A DNA stretch of 64,000 nt from Citrus sinensis (GCF_022201045.2 NC_068560.1:25127501-25191500), one strand, 5' to 3'. Shown: positions 1-9,859, counted from the first letter of the stretch. Translations and numbers: made by a program. The notes: generated by a model from the sequence alone, not told the origin.

Positions 1-378
1 AACGAAACGACGATGATTTAAGTCTAGGGATTTGAAACGAAAAGGGAAATAAAAGCATTTAAGTGATGGGGATGCCAGCTCACTCACCGGATATCGAGGA
101 CAGATAGCCCGTCGTTTCAAATTTCAAATACGAAGAGTCTGGAGATGCCACGTCACTAACCGTTACAAGAGGCCAGGGTAGGCGTAAGCCCAGATAGGCA
201 ATGGACATGCTCATTTAGGCCCACACTCAAGTCGGAATTTCCTAGAAAGAAAGTAGTACCTCAGGTCCATCCTGGTAAAAAGAAGACCAGATGAAAAGCT
301 CCCCAGGTCAGCAAGATTTGACTCTCAGTTTCTACTCTTAACTCATTTTACTCGCAAGACCAGAAACTGGGGGACTGG
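1..378 (+). mobile_element. 3' internal end of an LTR retrotransposon (runs off the left edge)
   Basis: No reading frame is recognisable here. The stretch ends in a G-rich polypurine-type tract (about 368-378, TGGGGGACTGG) directly before a sequence that looks like an LTR start (TGTTAAGT at 379). A polypurine tract next to the 3' LTR is the normal arrangement in plant Ty3/gypsy elements. The rest of the element would lie left of the window. Inferred from architecture only. Confidence 0.5.
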
Positions 379-1071
379 TGTTAAGTAAATAAAAGCACCA
401 GGTCGGCCATGCTATTAATTCCGCCCCAGCATGGATCACCTCAGCCAAACGGTATGAGCAGGGTACGGGGATAAACATAAGCCAACCAGAGACGAGTACC
501 GGCCAGGGTAATATACTGACCAGAGTCATATACCAAGCCGATACCAACCCCCCAAAAAGCGGGAACACGATCCCACAGAATCACGGTAGTTGCGCTTTTC
601 CCAGAACCGTTGCGGAAAACGCGAGATCTCACGTTTGCCCACAATGAAACAGTTAAAATCCCATGAGAGGCTGCCACTACCCGCAACAGGGGGGATGAAG
701 GGTAAATGGAAACGTGGGACAGCGGCTATAAAAGAAGGAGAAATCGATGAAGAAGGATATAGAAAAATTGAGAAAGGGAAAACGCTGCCAAATTGCAATT
801 AGGCCTTTTTCTTAAAAAACTTCGAATAGATTAGAAATGATTCTTGAATCCAAATTGTATTGTTTTCCCGTAAACACCTTGTGCTAACTTAGGCATCGGA
901 GGGTTTACACCGGTAAAACCACCGGCGTCTTTGATCCGTTTTTGGTGAACGCAGGTCTAGTAGGAGAAAGGAGGGCGATTCCAACCCCAGTGGTTCGAGC
1001 AACAGTTGATAACACAAACGTTGGTAAAAGAATCTGGTCGGTCAAAAGGCGAGCAAATTTAAGCATCAACA
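379..1071 (+). mobile_element. Probable 3' LTR of a Ty3/gypsy-type retrotransposon, inserted in a peptide-gene intron
   Basis: The stretch starts TGTT and ends AACA, follows a polypurine tract, has a TATA-like GGCTATAAAAGA at about 722-733, and contains the words CTTAGGCATCGGAGGG and CCACCGGCGTCTTTGATCC, a type often seen in the R-U5 part of plant gypsy LTRs. Its right end abuts, at 1072, sequence that is continuous with the intron of the cysteine-rich peptide gene copy at 6157-6436. The element is therefore inserted in the intron of the homologous copy. The 5-bp target duplication would be next to the left LTR, outside the window. Confidence 0.55.
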
Positions 1072-2786
1072 TATGTAATGTTAGCTTCACGGATTTGGAA
1101 ACTAAAAGCAATATGGTGTTGATTTAACACACCTAAATCACAAAGAAACGTAAGCAAATAAGAGATTCTTACATGAAGCAGTAACAATTAGGGCCACCAA
1201 GAAAGTTAACTTGAGCAAAGATTTCTCCATTCTCTTGAGAGATAAAACTAACTATGAATTTTAATGTGATTGTAAAATGTGCTTTTTATGCAGTGAAGTT
1301 TAGGACACAGGGGCTCAATTTATAGGTGTAGACACTACAAATATCAATTATGAGCAAATCTATTCTTAACAAAAACGATCAAATAGTATTCCAATTGCGT
1401 TCAATTCTTTTTTTTTTTCCTACCAAATAAAGATTTGGTTCTGTTACTTCAGATTACATTCAAATTCAAAACCAATTTGAACAAATAACATTGAAAGCAT
1501 TGATAGGCTGCATTCCTTTGATGTACCTAGTTTCCTTTTTTTTTTCCTAGCGGATTATTTTGATTAGATAGATTGATTGCTATATTAACACGGCTTAAAT
1601 TGCTAGTTGCAATTAAAAATTCATCCAAAAGACATGGTGACTCTATTGCAGATTACATTCCAAATACCCAGCCAACATGAAAAAACATAGAACATATGCG
1701 TGCGTTAAAAGTCGCTCAGCTTTATTTCCTTTTTATATTTTCCATTAGAATTACTCAGTTATATACTATATTTTTCAAGTAATATCCCCATATTTTCATC
1801 CAAGCATAAGGTGGCACTCACTCGTTGAGGATCAATTTATTGACCATTAAAATTATTTATTTTTCTTTTTAATCATTTAATAGATATGTCGACCACCTCA
1901 CATCGGATGACGAGACAATGCTTGTTATTGTAAAGTGTAAGATTACTCTTTAAATCAGTAATGACAAACATGCTAAAAACTAATTCTAAATTTTATTGTA
2001 AATATGTTATAAATTTATCCATTAATATTTCAACAGTGCTTTTCAGTTTAGGTTACAACTAATTGATTGGGAGACATACATTGCATATTTCTTTAATTTG
2101 GTTTCCTCTTTCCTTTGCCATTGATCTCTTGGTTAGGCAGATTTGTAACGTAACGTTTAACAGGCTTTTACAACTATAATTCCATATTCATCCAATTTTG
2201 TTTATGTTCTCTCGTTGTACATGTATTTACGTTAGAATAGTGTATATCTAACTATTCACTAATATTTGATTTATTCGATGGGGAATTAATGTATTTTAAG
2301 AAAACTAGATGGATTTGAATTTAATGCTGAAACTATAACTAGTAATTATTGCATAAAAAAAGCACATAAGAGCTAACTAAATTACAACTGCACATTCTTA
2401 TAATTGTACACGTGGTAAAAGATTATTAAATTAGCTCGCTTCAGCAATAGGTTTAAATTCAGAATTTTAGAAGTCCATTTTTGTGCATCCACATTTTACC
2501 CTCTCAATTACATTTTTTTTTAAAAAAAAACACAATTTCATGAGAAAAATTAAAAATTGGTCACTAAGGCTCCGCTTTCCACAATCGTTCCCTTGTTTAT
2601 TGCCTCATTCAAAGGTTATAAGATTAAACCTTAACATACACCATTTAATTTCTCCCTTCCTAGGAATTTTCCTTCTCTTTTTAAGAATTAGTCAACTTGT
2701 TAAGTCCATAATCATCATTCTCTCATAAAAATCTTTTAAACTACCGGTGTTTAGATAGTTACATCATCATCAATACACTTTGAAGT
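1072..2786. repeat. 1.7-kb direct repeat, copy 1 (exon 1 and promoter of a peptide gene)
   Basis: This is almost identical to 6334-8024, with small indels and scattered substitutions. It covers the distal intron, exon 1 and about 1.5 kb of upstream DNA of the cysteine-rich peptide gene. The likeness starts right after the LTR (1072) and stops at about 2786 in both flanks (shared CATCATCATCAATACACTTTGAA). No other gene is seen in it. The short frame at 2483-2728 is conserved only as DNA and looks non-coding. Confidence 0.85.
1173..1230 (-). CDS. Orphan exon 1 (signal peptide) of a cysteine-rich peptide gene copy
   Basis: Minus-strand 58-nt exon: ATG at 1230-1228, 19 codons of a hydrophobic signal peptide (MEKSLLKLTFLV...), then a split codon and a GTAAGA donor at 1172-1167. 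The encoded 19 residues are identical to those of the complete gene at 6437-6494; the only difference noticed in the exon is a CTC/CTA leucine codon. A TATA-like CCTATAAATTGAG lies about 90 nt upstream (about 1318-1324). The intron runs into an LTR element at 1071, so exon 2, if it survives, lies left of the window. Whether this copy is still expressed cannot be told from here. Confidence 0.7.
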
Positions 2787-2968
2787 ATAAAAATCTTTTA
2801 TAAGTGATCAATCCATCCCTATATACCATAATTCGGCAAGAGTAGTGATAATTGATCTCGAACTTTTTATTATAGTAACATTGCACCATGCGTTCCATAG
2901 AGCTTGTAATAATGGACTATTTAATTTCTTAATTGAAAATTTTGTGAACAACATTCAGATTTTGACAC

Positions 2969-3662
2969 TCAAAAACAGTCACCACCAATTATAGCAGTCA
3001 AATTTACGTTTCCCGTCTGCGCATGCATGTATTCCCACAGATGGCACCACCGATTACATTTTCTAGAACAGTCAAAGTCATACATGCAGTTCATATAGAC
3101 TCTTTTTCTTCACCATCCTTGCTTCCGTTCCATGTCCTATACCCGTGCATGCACTAAATTTACATATATACTACTGTTAGTTAGCAACATGATCGATCAA
3201 GGTCCTATTTGATAGTAAGGTACTGTAATTTTTAAGTTACAAGTCACAACCACCATAAAAAAAAATTGTAATTATGAAATAAAAATTGATAGTATATAGT
3301 ATGACTATTAATATTTAATTTTAAAAAATATTAACAGATATTATTATAAGTGTATTATCATACAAATTTAAGATCAACTTAATTTAAATTTCAAACCACA
3401 ATAATTATTTTTTATAAATAATATTAGTGTTATAACTTTTAAGTTATAATTGTCAAACCTCAATACAAAATAGAGCCTTAATTTAGGAATGTAAAAGTAT
3501 TTTCAATTATTTCTTCAATTCAAAAAGTATTTCTCAATTATACTCTTCTAGAAAATTGTAAAGATTACATGGAAGAAGGACGTAGATTGTTGCATGAAGC
3601 AGTAGCAATTAGATAGGATTAGTACCAAGAAAATTTAACTTGAGCAAAGCTTTCTGATCCAC
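2969..3662 (-). pseudogene. Decayed two-exon cysteine-rich peptide gene
   Basis: Third member of the peptide family on the minus strand. The exon 1 remnant (about 3594-3662) still resembles the signal-peptide exon, but the start codon position reads GTG, extra bases shift the frame, and the GTAAGA donor reads GCAACA. The exon 2 remnant (2969-3142) begins with the same GxGHGTEAR segment and keeps a C-X5-C-X3-C-X3-C spacing. That cysteine run lies in a different frame from the segment before it, and the acceptor AG has become GG (3143-3145). A MITE-like insertion (about 3198-3481) sits in the former intron. With start, donor, acceptor and frame all lost, this copy is dead. Confidence 0.7.
3198..3481. 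mobile_element. MITE-like element in the intron of the peptide pseudogene
   Basis: About 280 bp of A+T-rich DNA with imperfect inverted ends: left AAGGTCCTATTTGATAGTAA, right (reverse complement) TAAGGCTCTATTTTGTATTG. It also contains inverted AAGTTA(C/T)AA words near each end. Similar sequence occurs at about 10680-10925 and 42030-42271. It has no coding capacity. No clear target duplication was read. Confidence 0.5.
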
Positions 3663-4694
3663 TGTCTTAATTTAGAGATAAATTTAGCAGTTAATAAATT
3701 AATGTAATTGTAAATGTGTTTTTTATGAAATAGAAATTTAGAAAATATGGGGCTACTTGTGGGGGAATATGTGATGGAATTTGAAAGGTTATAAACTTTA
3801 TTTAATAAATTGGTAGTGTTTGAGTTACGTTCTTTAATTTAAATACACATGTACAATAACTCCTCTATCGGTGGTTACAATTTCATAAAGATCTCTGTTA
3901 ACGCTTTAATAATATAAATTAAATGCGTAAATTTATTTATTTTATACACACACGTGTAAACGTGTTTATGAATTTGGATATAAATTTTTGCCGCCCGCGC
4001 ATTGATAATAATGTATGCGTCATTCAGCTGTAATAGCGTACGTTCAAGATTTAATACTATTTCTTTTCATTTTATCCCTATGCATCATTCACCAGGTGTT
4101 GCTGTGCCACCAATTAATCCACTGTGAAGTTGCCGAGGACATTTTAAACTGAGACTAAATTAATATTATCACTAATCTTTCACTATTCAACATTATTTTC
4201 ATCCTTTGTTTTTGGTCCACATTCTTCGTTAGTCTCAATCTCATTTCATAAGACTCGATTTCTCTCTCTATATATCGATTGCTCTCTCACTCTTGCTCTT
4301 AAATAACGGTGCAAGAAAGCATTACGATAATATAATGTAAAGAGTGCGAAAGGTGTATCCTAAATGATTTGTCTTTGTTGGTGACACTCATGGATTAAGT
4401 AATCTTTTTTAATTTAAATTTTTCTGTGATAGTGTATGAGTTTTTATAATATTGATATTGGGATTGTTCTAAACCCTTAGATTTAAAATTTTTAATCTCT
4501 ATCATTGATTTAATTTAGTGAAAAAATAAATATTTAATTAATAATCTTTAAAATTAAGTTGATGAATGTAAATTAAATAGATAGAGAGATTGTCATCTAC
4601 TATAACTTTTATTTAATTTGTAAATAAATTTTTGACCAATTTATTAACTAATTACAGTGTTTTAAAGAATTTATATTTTTTTATTTATAAAATA
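3663..4694. other. A+T-rich intergenic DNA upstream of the peptide pseudogene
   Basis: The first 100-150 bases still resemble the promoter of the intact copy, but the TATA-like box of the intact copies is not seen (the equivalent stretch reads GGGGCTACTTGTGGGGGAAT). The remainder is A+T-rich without a supported gene, RNA or repeat. Confidence 0.4.
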
Positions 4695-5322
4695 TGTTGA
4701 TGCCGAAAAACGACCTCAACAACTGAATTTGTTTCTTTTGGGGGATTACAATCCGAATCTGAGCTTAAACGCCAGTCTGATCGTAATTTTCTATACCTGC
4801 CAACCAGAAAACACGGTTAGGATACGTCGGTGGGGTTCCGGCATAGACCCTCCGATGCTTAAGTCAGAAATTATGTATAAAGGGAGAAAAATGATAATGA
4901 AGGATTGTGATTGAGTTAAAGTCAAGTAATTTTCCGGTCAATGGGCAGAAAATCTTGTAGAGAAGGTTTAAACTTGTAGAAGATTTGGTTCATTTTGCTA
5001 ACCCCTTCACCTGATGAGCTCTTTAGTTTAAGTAGGCTCTTGGTCGTGGACGGTTACTTCCTTAACTTCAGCCCGCTTTCCTCAACAGTTGCAAGTGGTT
5101 GTCAGTTGGAGATGGTTTAAATAGATCGTGGCACACAACTTCCCTAGAAATTAGGTCACGTTCTCTTAACTAGCAATTTTGCCATATCAAGCTAATTCTC
5201 AGGTCAGACAAATATATTTCGAGGTCGGATTACTTCACTTTCAAATCAGACATATGATGTTGTATTCTTAAACCAGGTCGCCAACATAGGCTTTAGGTTG
5301 TACTTATGAGGTCAGCTCAACA
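4695..5322 (-). mobile_element. Probable solo LTR (Ty3/gypsy-type, minus orientation)
   Basis: Read on the minus strand, the 628-bp stretch starts TGTTGAGCTGACC and ends GGCATCAACA, giving matching TGTTGA/TCAACA termini. It carries the same kind of internal word (ACTTAAGCATCGGAGGGTC) as the LTR at 379-1071, though the two are too different to be a pair. No internal retroelement coding sequence adjoins it, so a solo LTR is the simplest reading. The flanking 5-mers (AAATA, TTAAT) do not match, so no target duplication supports it. Confidence 0.5.
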
Positions 5323-5413
5323 TTAATAAGTTATGAGTAGATTATGATCGACTATATTTCGAGACATTACTAGAAAAATCCAACCCAAACACAATATTTG
5401 ATCAAAATCTAAA

Positions 5414-5551
5414 GGTATACATTTATTACATTATTGATACCGTAATTATACTAAATAACGGTATAAATTTATTACACTGTTGATGCCGTGATTATATTAA
5501 ATAATGGTGTGCATTTATTACATTATTGATCCGGTAATTGTACCAAGTAGT
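5414..5551. repeat. Three tandem 46-bp units
   Basis: Units begin at 5414, 5460 and 5506 with GGTATACATTTATTAC-like sequence and share a TATTGAT(A/G)CCGTAATTATA core. They diverge from each other by several bases per unit. No coding potential. Their role is unknown. Confidence 0.65.
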
Positions 5552-6013
5552 TTCACCATTATGAATATTACGATCACATGTTATATGCCACCTCAGTTGT
5601 TTCTACCCCGACTATACCAATTTTAACTTTTCAATAGTCCATGTATACATATACTGTGGAGACGTCTTGTTTATAAGACCACATTTATAGTTTTTACAGT
5701 GCAGGGACATCCACACCAAATTATTTTCAACTAATTGATACATTACATGATTTACGATTCACCATTGTTTTTTAATTCTTTTAGCAAACATGGAGGACAA
5801 GGTTTACGATTTAAAAACGCTTAGTTACTATCCGAACCCAGGAGTTCTTTACAAGGTTATTTAAAAGTTGAACAAGTATAGAATAATATTTCCTCACTTT
5901 TTTATTATTATCTTGGAACATGGACGGTACATAAGAACAATTTGTTTCATTAATTTCCTCAGAGCTAAGCTCCTGAGAAAACAAACTATTGTTCCAAGTA
6001 AATTTGTCAACTT

Positions 6014-6494
6014 TCAAGTACAATCACAGACGTGGGCCTTGCACTTGCAATGGCATTCTGGGCATACCACTTTACAATCAGCGTCAATTGAGCATTGAAC
6101 ACTATCTGTCTTGGCCTCATTCGTTATTTCCCTTGCTTCTGTTCCATGTCCTAAACCTGTACATACATTACATAAACATACGAGCATCAATATTCACATT
6201 AAAAAAAAAAAAAAAACTAAAGATAAAGTAGTGACAAAAATAATGTGCAACTCGATCGGGTTTAAGCATTGCCCGGTTGAGTATATACTCAGCATTTTGT
6301 AAGCTTTTTAGTCTCTTTATCATTTTTTGTTTACATATGTAATGTTAGCTTCACGGATTTGGAAACTAAAAGCAATATGGTGTTGATTTAACACACCTAA
6401 ATCACAAAGAAACGTAAGCAAATCAGAGATTCTTACATGAAGCAGTAACAATTAGGGCCACCAAGAAAGTTAACTTTAGCAAAGATTTCTCCAT
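6014..6494 (-). CDS. Secreted cysteine-rich (defensin-like/LCR-type) peptide, two exons
   Basis: This small gene was found by eye. Exon 1 is 6437-6494: ATG at 6494, 19 hydrophobic signal-peptide codons, one extra base, donor GTAAGA. Exon 2 is 6014-6156: acceptor TGTACAG at 6157-6163, stop TGA at 6014-6016. The joined frame is 201 nt, or 66 aa. After the signal peptide comes a short charged segment (LGHGTEAREITNEA), then eight cysteines spaced C-X5-C-X3-C-X2-C-X-C-X-C-X4-C-X-C near the C-terminus. An intron after the signal peptide and a compact cysteine core are typical of plant small secreted cysteine-rich peptides (defensin-like, LCR, NCR, ESF1 groups). I cannot assign a subfamily. A TATA-like box lies at 6581-6587. 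The conserved splice phase in two relatives supports it. Likely role: extracellular defence or signalling peptide (inference). Confidence 0.72.
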
Positions 6495-8024
6495 TGTCTT
6501 GAGAGATAAAATTAACTATGAATTTTAATGTGATTGTAAAATGTGCTTTATGCAGTGAAGTTTAGGACACAGGGGGCTCAATTTATAGGTGTAGACACTA
6601 CAAATATCAATTATGAGCAAATCTATTCTTAACAAAAACGATCAAATAGTATTCCAATTGCGTTCAATTTTTTTTTTCCCATCAAATAAAGATTTGGTGA
6701 TGTTTCTTCAGATTACATTCAAATTCAAAACCAATTTGAACAAATAACATTGAAAGCATGGACAGGCTGCATTCCTTTGATGTACCTAGTTTCCTTCTTT
6801 TCCTAGCGGATTATTTTGATTAGATAGATTGATTGCTATATTAACACGGCTTAATTTGCTAGTTGCAATTCAAAATTCATCCAAAAGATATGGTGACTCT
6901 ATTGCAGATTACATTCCAAATACCCAGCCAACATGAAAAAACATAGAACATATGCGTGCGTTAAAATTCCGTCACCTTTATTTCCTTTTTATATTTTCCA
7001 TTAGAATTACTCAGTTATATACTATATTTTTCAAGTAATATCCCCATATTTTCATCCAAGCATAAGGTGGCACTCACTCGTTGAGGATCAATTTCTTGAC
7101 CATTAAAATTATTTATTTTTCTTTTTAATCATTTAATAGATATGTCGACCATCTCACTTCGGATGACGAGACACTGCTTGTGATTGTAAAGTGTAAGATT
7201 ACTCTTTAAATCAGTAATGACAAACATGCTAAAAGCTAATTCTAAATTTTATTATAAATATGTTATAAATTTATCCATTAGTATTTCAACAGTGCTTTTC
7301 AGTTTAGGTTACAACTAATCAATTGGGAGACATACATTGCATATTTCTTTAATTCGGTTTCCTCTTTCCTTTGCCATTGATCTTTTGGTTTAGGCAGATT
7401 TGTAACGTAACGTTTAACAGGCTTTTACAACTATAATTCCATATTCATCTAATTTTGTTTATGTTCTCTCATTGTACATGTATTTACGTTAGAATAGCAT
7501 ATATCTAATTATTCACTATTCTTTGATTTATTCGATGAGGAATTACTGGATTTTAAGAAAACTAGATGGATTTGAATTTAATGTTGAAACTATAATTAGT
7601 AATTATTGCATAAAAAAAGCACATAAGAGCTAACTAAATTATAATTGCACATTCTTATAACTGTACACGTGGTAAAAGATTATTAAATTAGCTCGCTTCA
7701 GCAATAGGTTTAAATTCAGAATTTTAAAAGTCCATTTTTGTGCATCCACATTTTACCCTCTCAATTACATTTTTTTTTCATGAGAAAATTTAAAAATTGA
7801 TCACTAAGGCTCCGCTTTCCACAATCGTTCCCTTGCTTATTGCCTCATTCAAAGGTTATAAGATTAAACCTCAACATACACCATTTAATTTCTCCCTTCC
7901 TCAGAATTTTCCTTCTCTTTTTAAGAATTAGTCAACTTGTTAAGTCCATAATCATCATTCTCTCATAAAAATCTTTTAAACTACCGGTGTTTAGATAGTT
8001 ACATCATCATCAATACACTTTGAA
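6334..8024. repeat. 1.7-kb direct repeat, copy 2 (intron, exon 1 and promoter)
   Basis: Counterpart of 1072-2786. It starts in the intron of the peptide gene at 6014-6494, runs through exon 1, and extends about 1.5 kb upstream. Differences from copy 1 are scattered substitutions and small indels, for example a shorter T/A run at about 7769. The stretch 6495-8024 contains the promoter and no other recognised gene. Confidence 0.85.
6581..6587 (-). promoter_or_regulatory. TATA-like box of the cysteine-rich peptide gene
   Basis: The minus strand reads CCTATAAATTGAG about 90 nt upstream of the ATG at 6494. It is conserved in the duplicate copy (about 1318-1324) and missing at the equivalent place in the pseudogene. 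Confidence 0.5.
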
Positions 8025-8233
8025 TAATTAAAAATAATCTTTGATAAATTGATACTCCATGAAGGCATACTAAATTTTTATTCAACAAATGAATTGAAAA
8101 AATATTGTAAAAAAAGAAAAAAAAAACAACTAGCAAACAAAGAAGCAATTTTTGAGTATCCTTAATCTTGATCATCTCTTTATTAATTACTCAAAATCAT
8201 AACATATAATTGAAGAAAAACAGGTCAAAATAA

Positions 8234-8653
8234 TTAACCATTGTGCTTAAAAGAAGGACAAAAATAGGCGCAACGACAAGATTGATCTGGATAAATGTCA
8301 TGGCCGTAGCAATATCCATGGACATCTTCTTTAGAATATCCATGGAATTCATTTTCACAATCTTTTTGACATTGTTGAGCAGCGCAGCCACGAGGGTACA
8401 AACCCAGATCAGACTTGCATAATTTTCTTGGTGGTTTGGCTTCACAATCATAGTAGCATTTACAGCTCTCACCAACGTCACAGTCCCCCAATCCATTTTT
8501 GTGCTTTGATTCGCACTTCGTCTCGCAATCACCTCCACTGCAATTTGGCCCAAAATCTTCAATACATATTTTCCCTTTAGTTACTGGCAGCAATGTGGTT
8601 CCTGCTATGAGAACAAGAAAGAATAAAGCAGGGGAGACCTTGTTATTGTACAT
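8234..8653 (-). CDS. Two-domain defensin-like secreted protein (copy 1)
   Basis: Uninterrupted 139-aa frame. The frame is open further upstream, but the Met at 8653 is chosen because it lines up with the start of the paralogue at 9687 and directly precedes a signal peptide (SPALFFLVLIAGTTLLP). The mature part starts near KGKICIED. Two eight-cysteine blocks follow: first C-X7-C-X4-C-X3-C-X10-C-X5-C-X-C-X3-C, then C-X10-C-X4-C-X3-C-X15-C-X10-C-X-C-X3-C. Each has the C-X3-C and C-X-C pairs of the cysteine-stabilised alpha-beta (defensin-like) fold, so this looks like a tandem double defensin-like protein. It should be secreted to the apoplast. Antimicrobial or signalling function is inference. 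A TATA-like box is at 8775-8781. Confidence 0.8.
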   Translation of the reverse strand: MYNNKVSPALFFLVLIAGTTLLPVTKGKICIEDFGPNCSGGDCETKCESKHKNGLGDCDVGESCKCYYDCEAKPPRKLCKSDLGLYPRGCAAQQCQKDCENEFHGYSKEDVHGYCYGHDIYPDQSCRCAYFCPSFKHNG

Positions 8654-8774
8654 GTTGAGAAATAAGACCTTGTTCTTATTGATTCTCAAAGTACATGTTC
8701 GTGTGTAATTCAAAGTACAATATATTGAATATTGTTCATTGTTATATCGAGAGAGAAACAGAATGATACCTTCC

Positions 8775-8781
8775 TTTTATA
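8775..8781 (-). promoter_or_regulatory. TATA-like box of defensin-like gene copy 1
   Basis: The minus strand reads AAATATAAAAGGAAGG, about 120 nt upstream of the chosen ATG at 8653. The distance allows a roughly 90-nt leader. Confidence 0.4.
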
Positions 8782-8901
8782 TTTACTTCATAAGAAAAGA
8801 AATCATACGTGGGTTTGGAAAGCCAATTATTTTGTGCTGATCCTCTCTCGATTAGTCTTTTCGTGGTCGTCAAGTAATTCATATCCCTAATAAAGCTACT
8901 T

Positions 8902-9052
8902 GAAACGGACCAAATTCCTGAGGGCGTCGTTGATATTAAGTATATGCTATCCTGTATTTCTTTAATTAGTTGGGATAGCATTAATGAAACGGACCAAATT
9001 CCTAAAGGCGTCGTTGATATTAAGTATATGCTATCCCGTATTTCTTTAATTA
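8902..9052. repeat. 84-bp-period tandem duplication upstream of the defensin-like gene
   Basis: GAAACGGACCAAATTCC... at 8902 recurs at 8986 with only a few differences through TTTAATTA. The flanking AGTTGGGATAGCA follows unit 1 directly, but follows unit 2 only after an 18-bp A+T insertion. It lies between the two defensin-like genes, in the upstream region of copy 1. Confidence 0.8.
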
Positions 9053-9291
9053 ATAATATTATATTTACTTAGTTGGGATAGCAATTATAACAATGTTTAG
9101 ATCCTTAAATCATCATCATCAATATACATTTATTAATTACACCATAAATGGGTTACAAACAAGCAACACATAGAAGCAATTTATTTTAGAGTAAACCATC
9201 TTGCTTGCTAGCTTTGATCTCATAATCTTCTTTTATTTATTTATATTTATTTATTGGAAGAAAAAGATATCAAAATTAATTAATCATTGTG

Positions 9292-9687
9292 TTAACAAAA
9301 ATAGGCGCAACGACAGGATTGATCAGGATAAATGTCAGGGCCGTAGCAGTATCCATGGACATTGTCTTTAGATCCAGGGAATTTATTTGCACAATCATTT
9401 TGACATTGTTGAGCAGTGCAGCCACGAGGGTACAAACCCAGATCTTCCTTGCATAATTTTCTAGGGGGATTGGCTTCACAGTCGTAGAAGCATTTGCAGC
9501 TCTCATCAACATCACAATCCCCTAATCCATTTGCATGTTTTGATTCGCATGTTCTCTCGCAACTACCTTCACTACAAGGCGTCCCAAAATCTTCAATGCA
9601 TATTTTCCCTTTAGCTGCCGGCAGCAATGCGGTGCCCGCTATGAGAAGTAGAAAGATTAATGCAAAGGATTCCTTGCTATCGTGCAT
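9292..9687 (-). CDS. Two-domain defensin-like secreted protein (copy 2)
   Basis: Intact 131-aa frame, single exon, paralogue of 8234-8653. The signal peptide (SFALIFLLLIAGTALLP) is followed by KGKICIED and two eight-cysteine blocks with the same spacing pattern. The second block is slightly shorter between cysteines 4 and 5, and the protein ends at the last cysteine (CRCAYFC), lacking the short tail of copy 1. Differences outside the cysteines are mostly charged-residue swaps, suggesting diversification after tandem duplication. A TATA-like TATATAAA at 9748-9755 lies about 61 nt upstream of the ATG. Extracellular location is predicted. The biological target is unknown. Confidence 0.82.
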   Translation of the reverse strand: MHDSKESFALIFLLLIAGTALLPAAKGKICIEDFGTPCSEGSCERTCESKHANGLGDCDVDESCKCFYDCEANPPRKLCKEDLGLYPRGCTAQQCQNDCANKFPGSKDNVHGYCYGPDIYPDQSCRCAYFC

Positions 9688-9747
9688 GTTGAAAATTTTG
9701 AGTATTGTTTCTTGTTTTTATTGATTCTGAATGTACATGTTGTGTGT

Positions 9748-9755
9748 TTATATAG
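9748..9755 (-). promoter_or_regulatory. TATA box of defensin-like gene copy 2
   Basis: The minus strand reads TATATAAACACACAAC, about 61 nt upstream of the start codon at 9687. Confidence 0.5.
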
Positions 9756-9859
9756 CAAGATGGAGACAGCAAATGATGCCTTCCTTTTTTATTTACAGTA
9801 TAAGGAAAGAAATCATCTTGTGTTGATCCTTTCACGAATAGGCATTGTGTGGTGGTCAA

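Noticed and set aside
905..1127. Two opposite 60-70-aa frames
   Set aside because: Both lie in the LTR-like sequence and carry no domain; the LTR explanation accounts for the composition.
2483..2728. 81-aa frame upstream of the orphan exon
   Set aside because: The duplicate copy at 7740-7960 lacks an equivalent frame because of indels in the A/T run, so it is not conserved as protein.
5811..6231. Three overlapping frames of 70-80 aa around the peptide gene
   Set aside because: They overlap or are antisense to exon 2 of the spliced cysteine-rich peptide gene, which explains the conservation.
1072..8024. Reading the two 1.7-kb direct repeats as the LTRs of one element
   Set aside because: They contain a signal-peptide exon and its promoter, lack LTR-type termini, and the DNA between them holds another copy of the gene rather than retroelement coding sequence.
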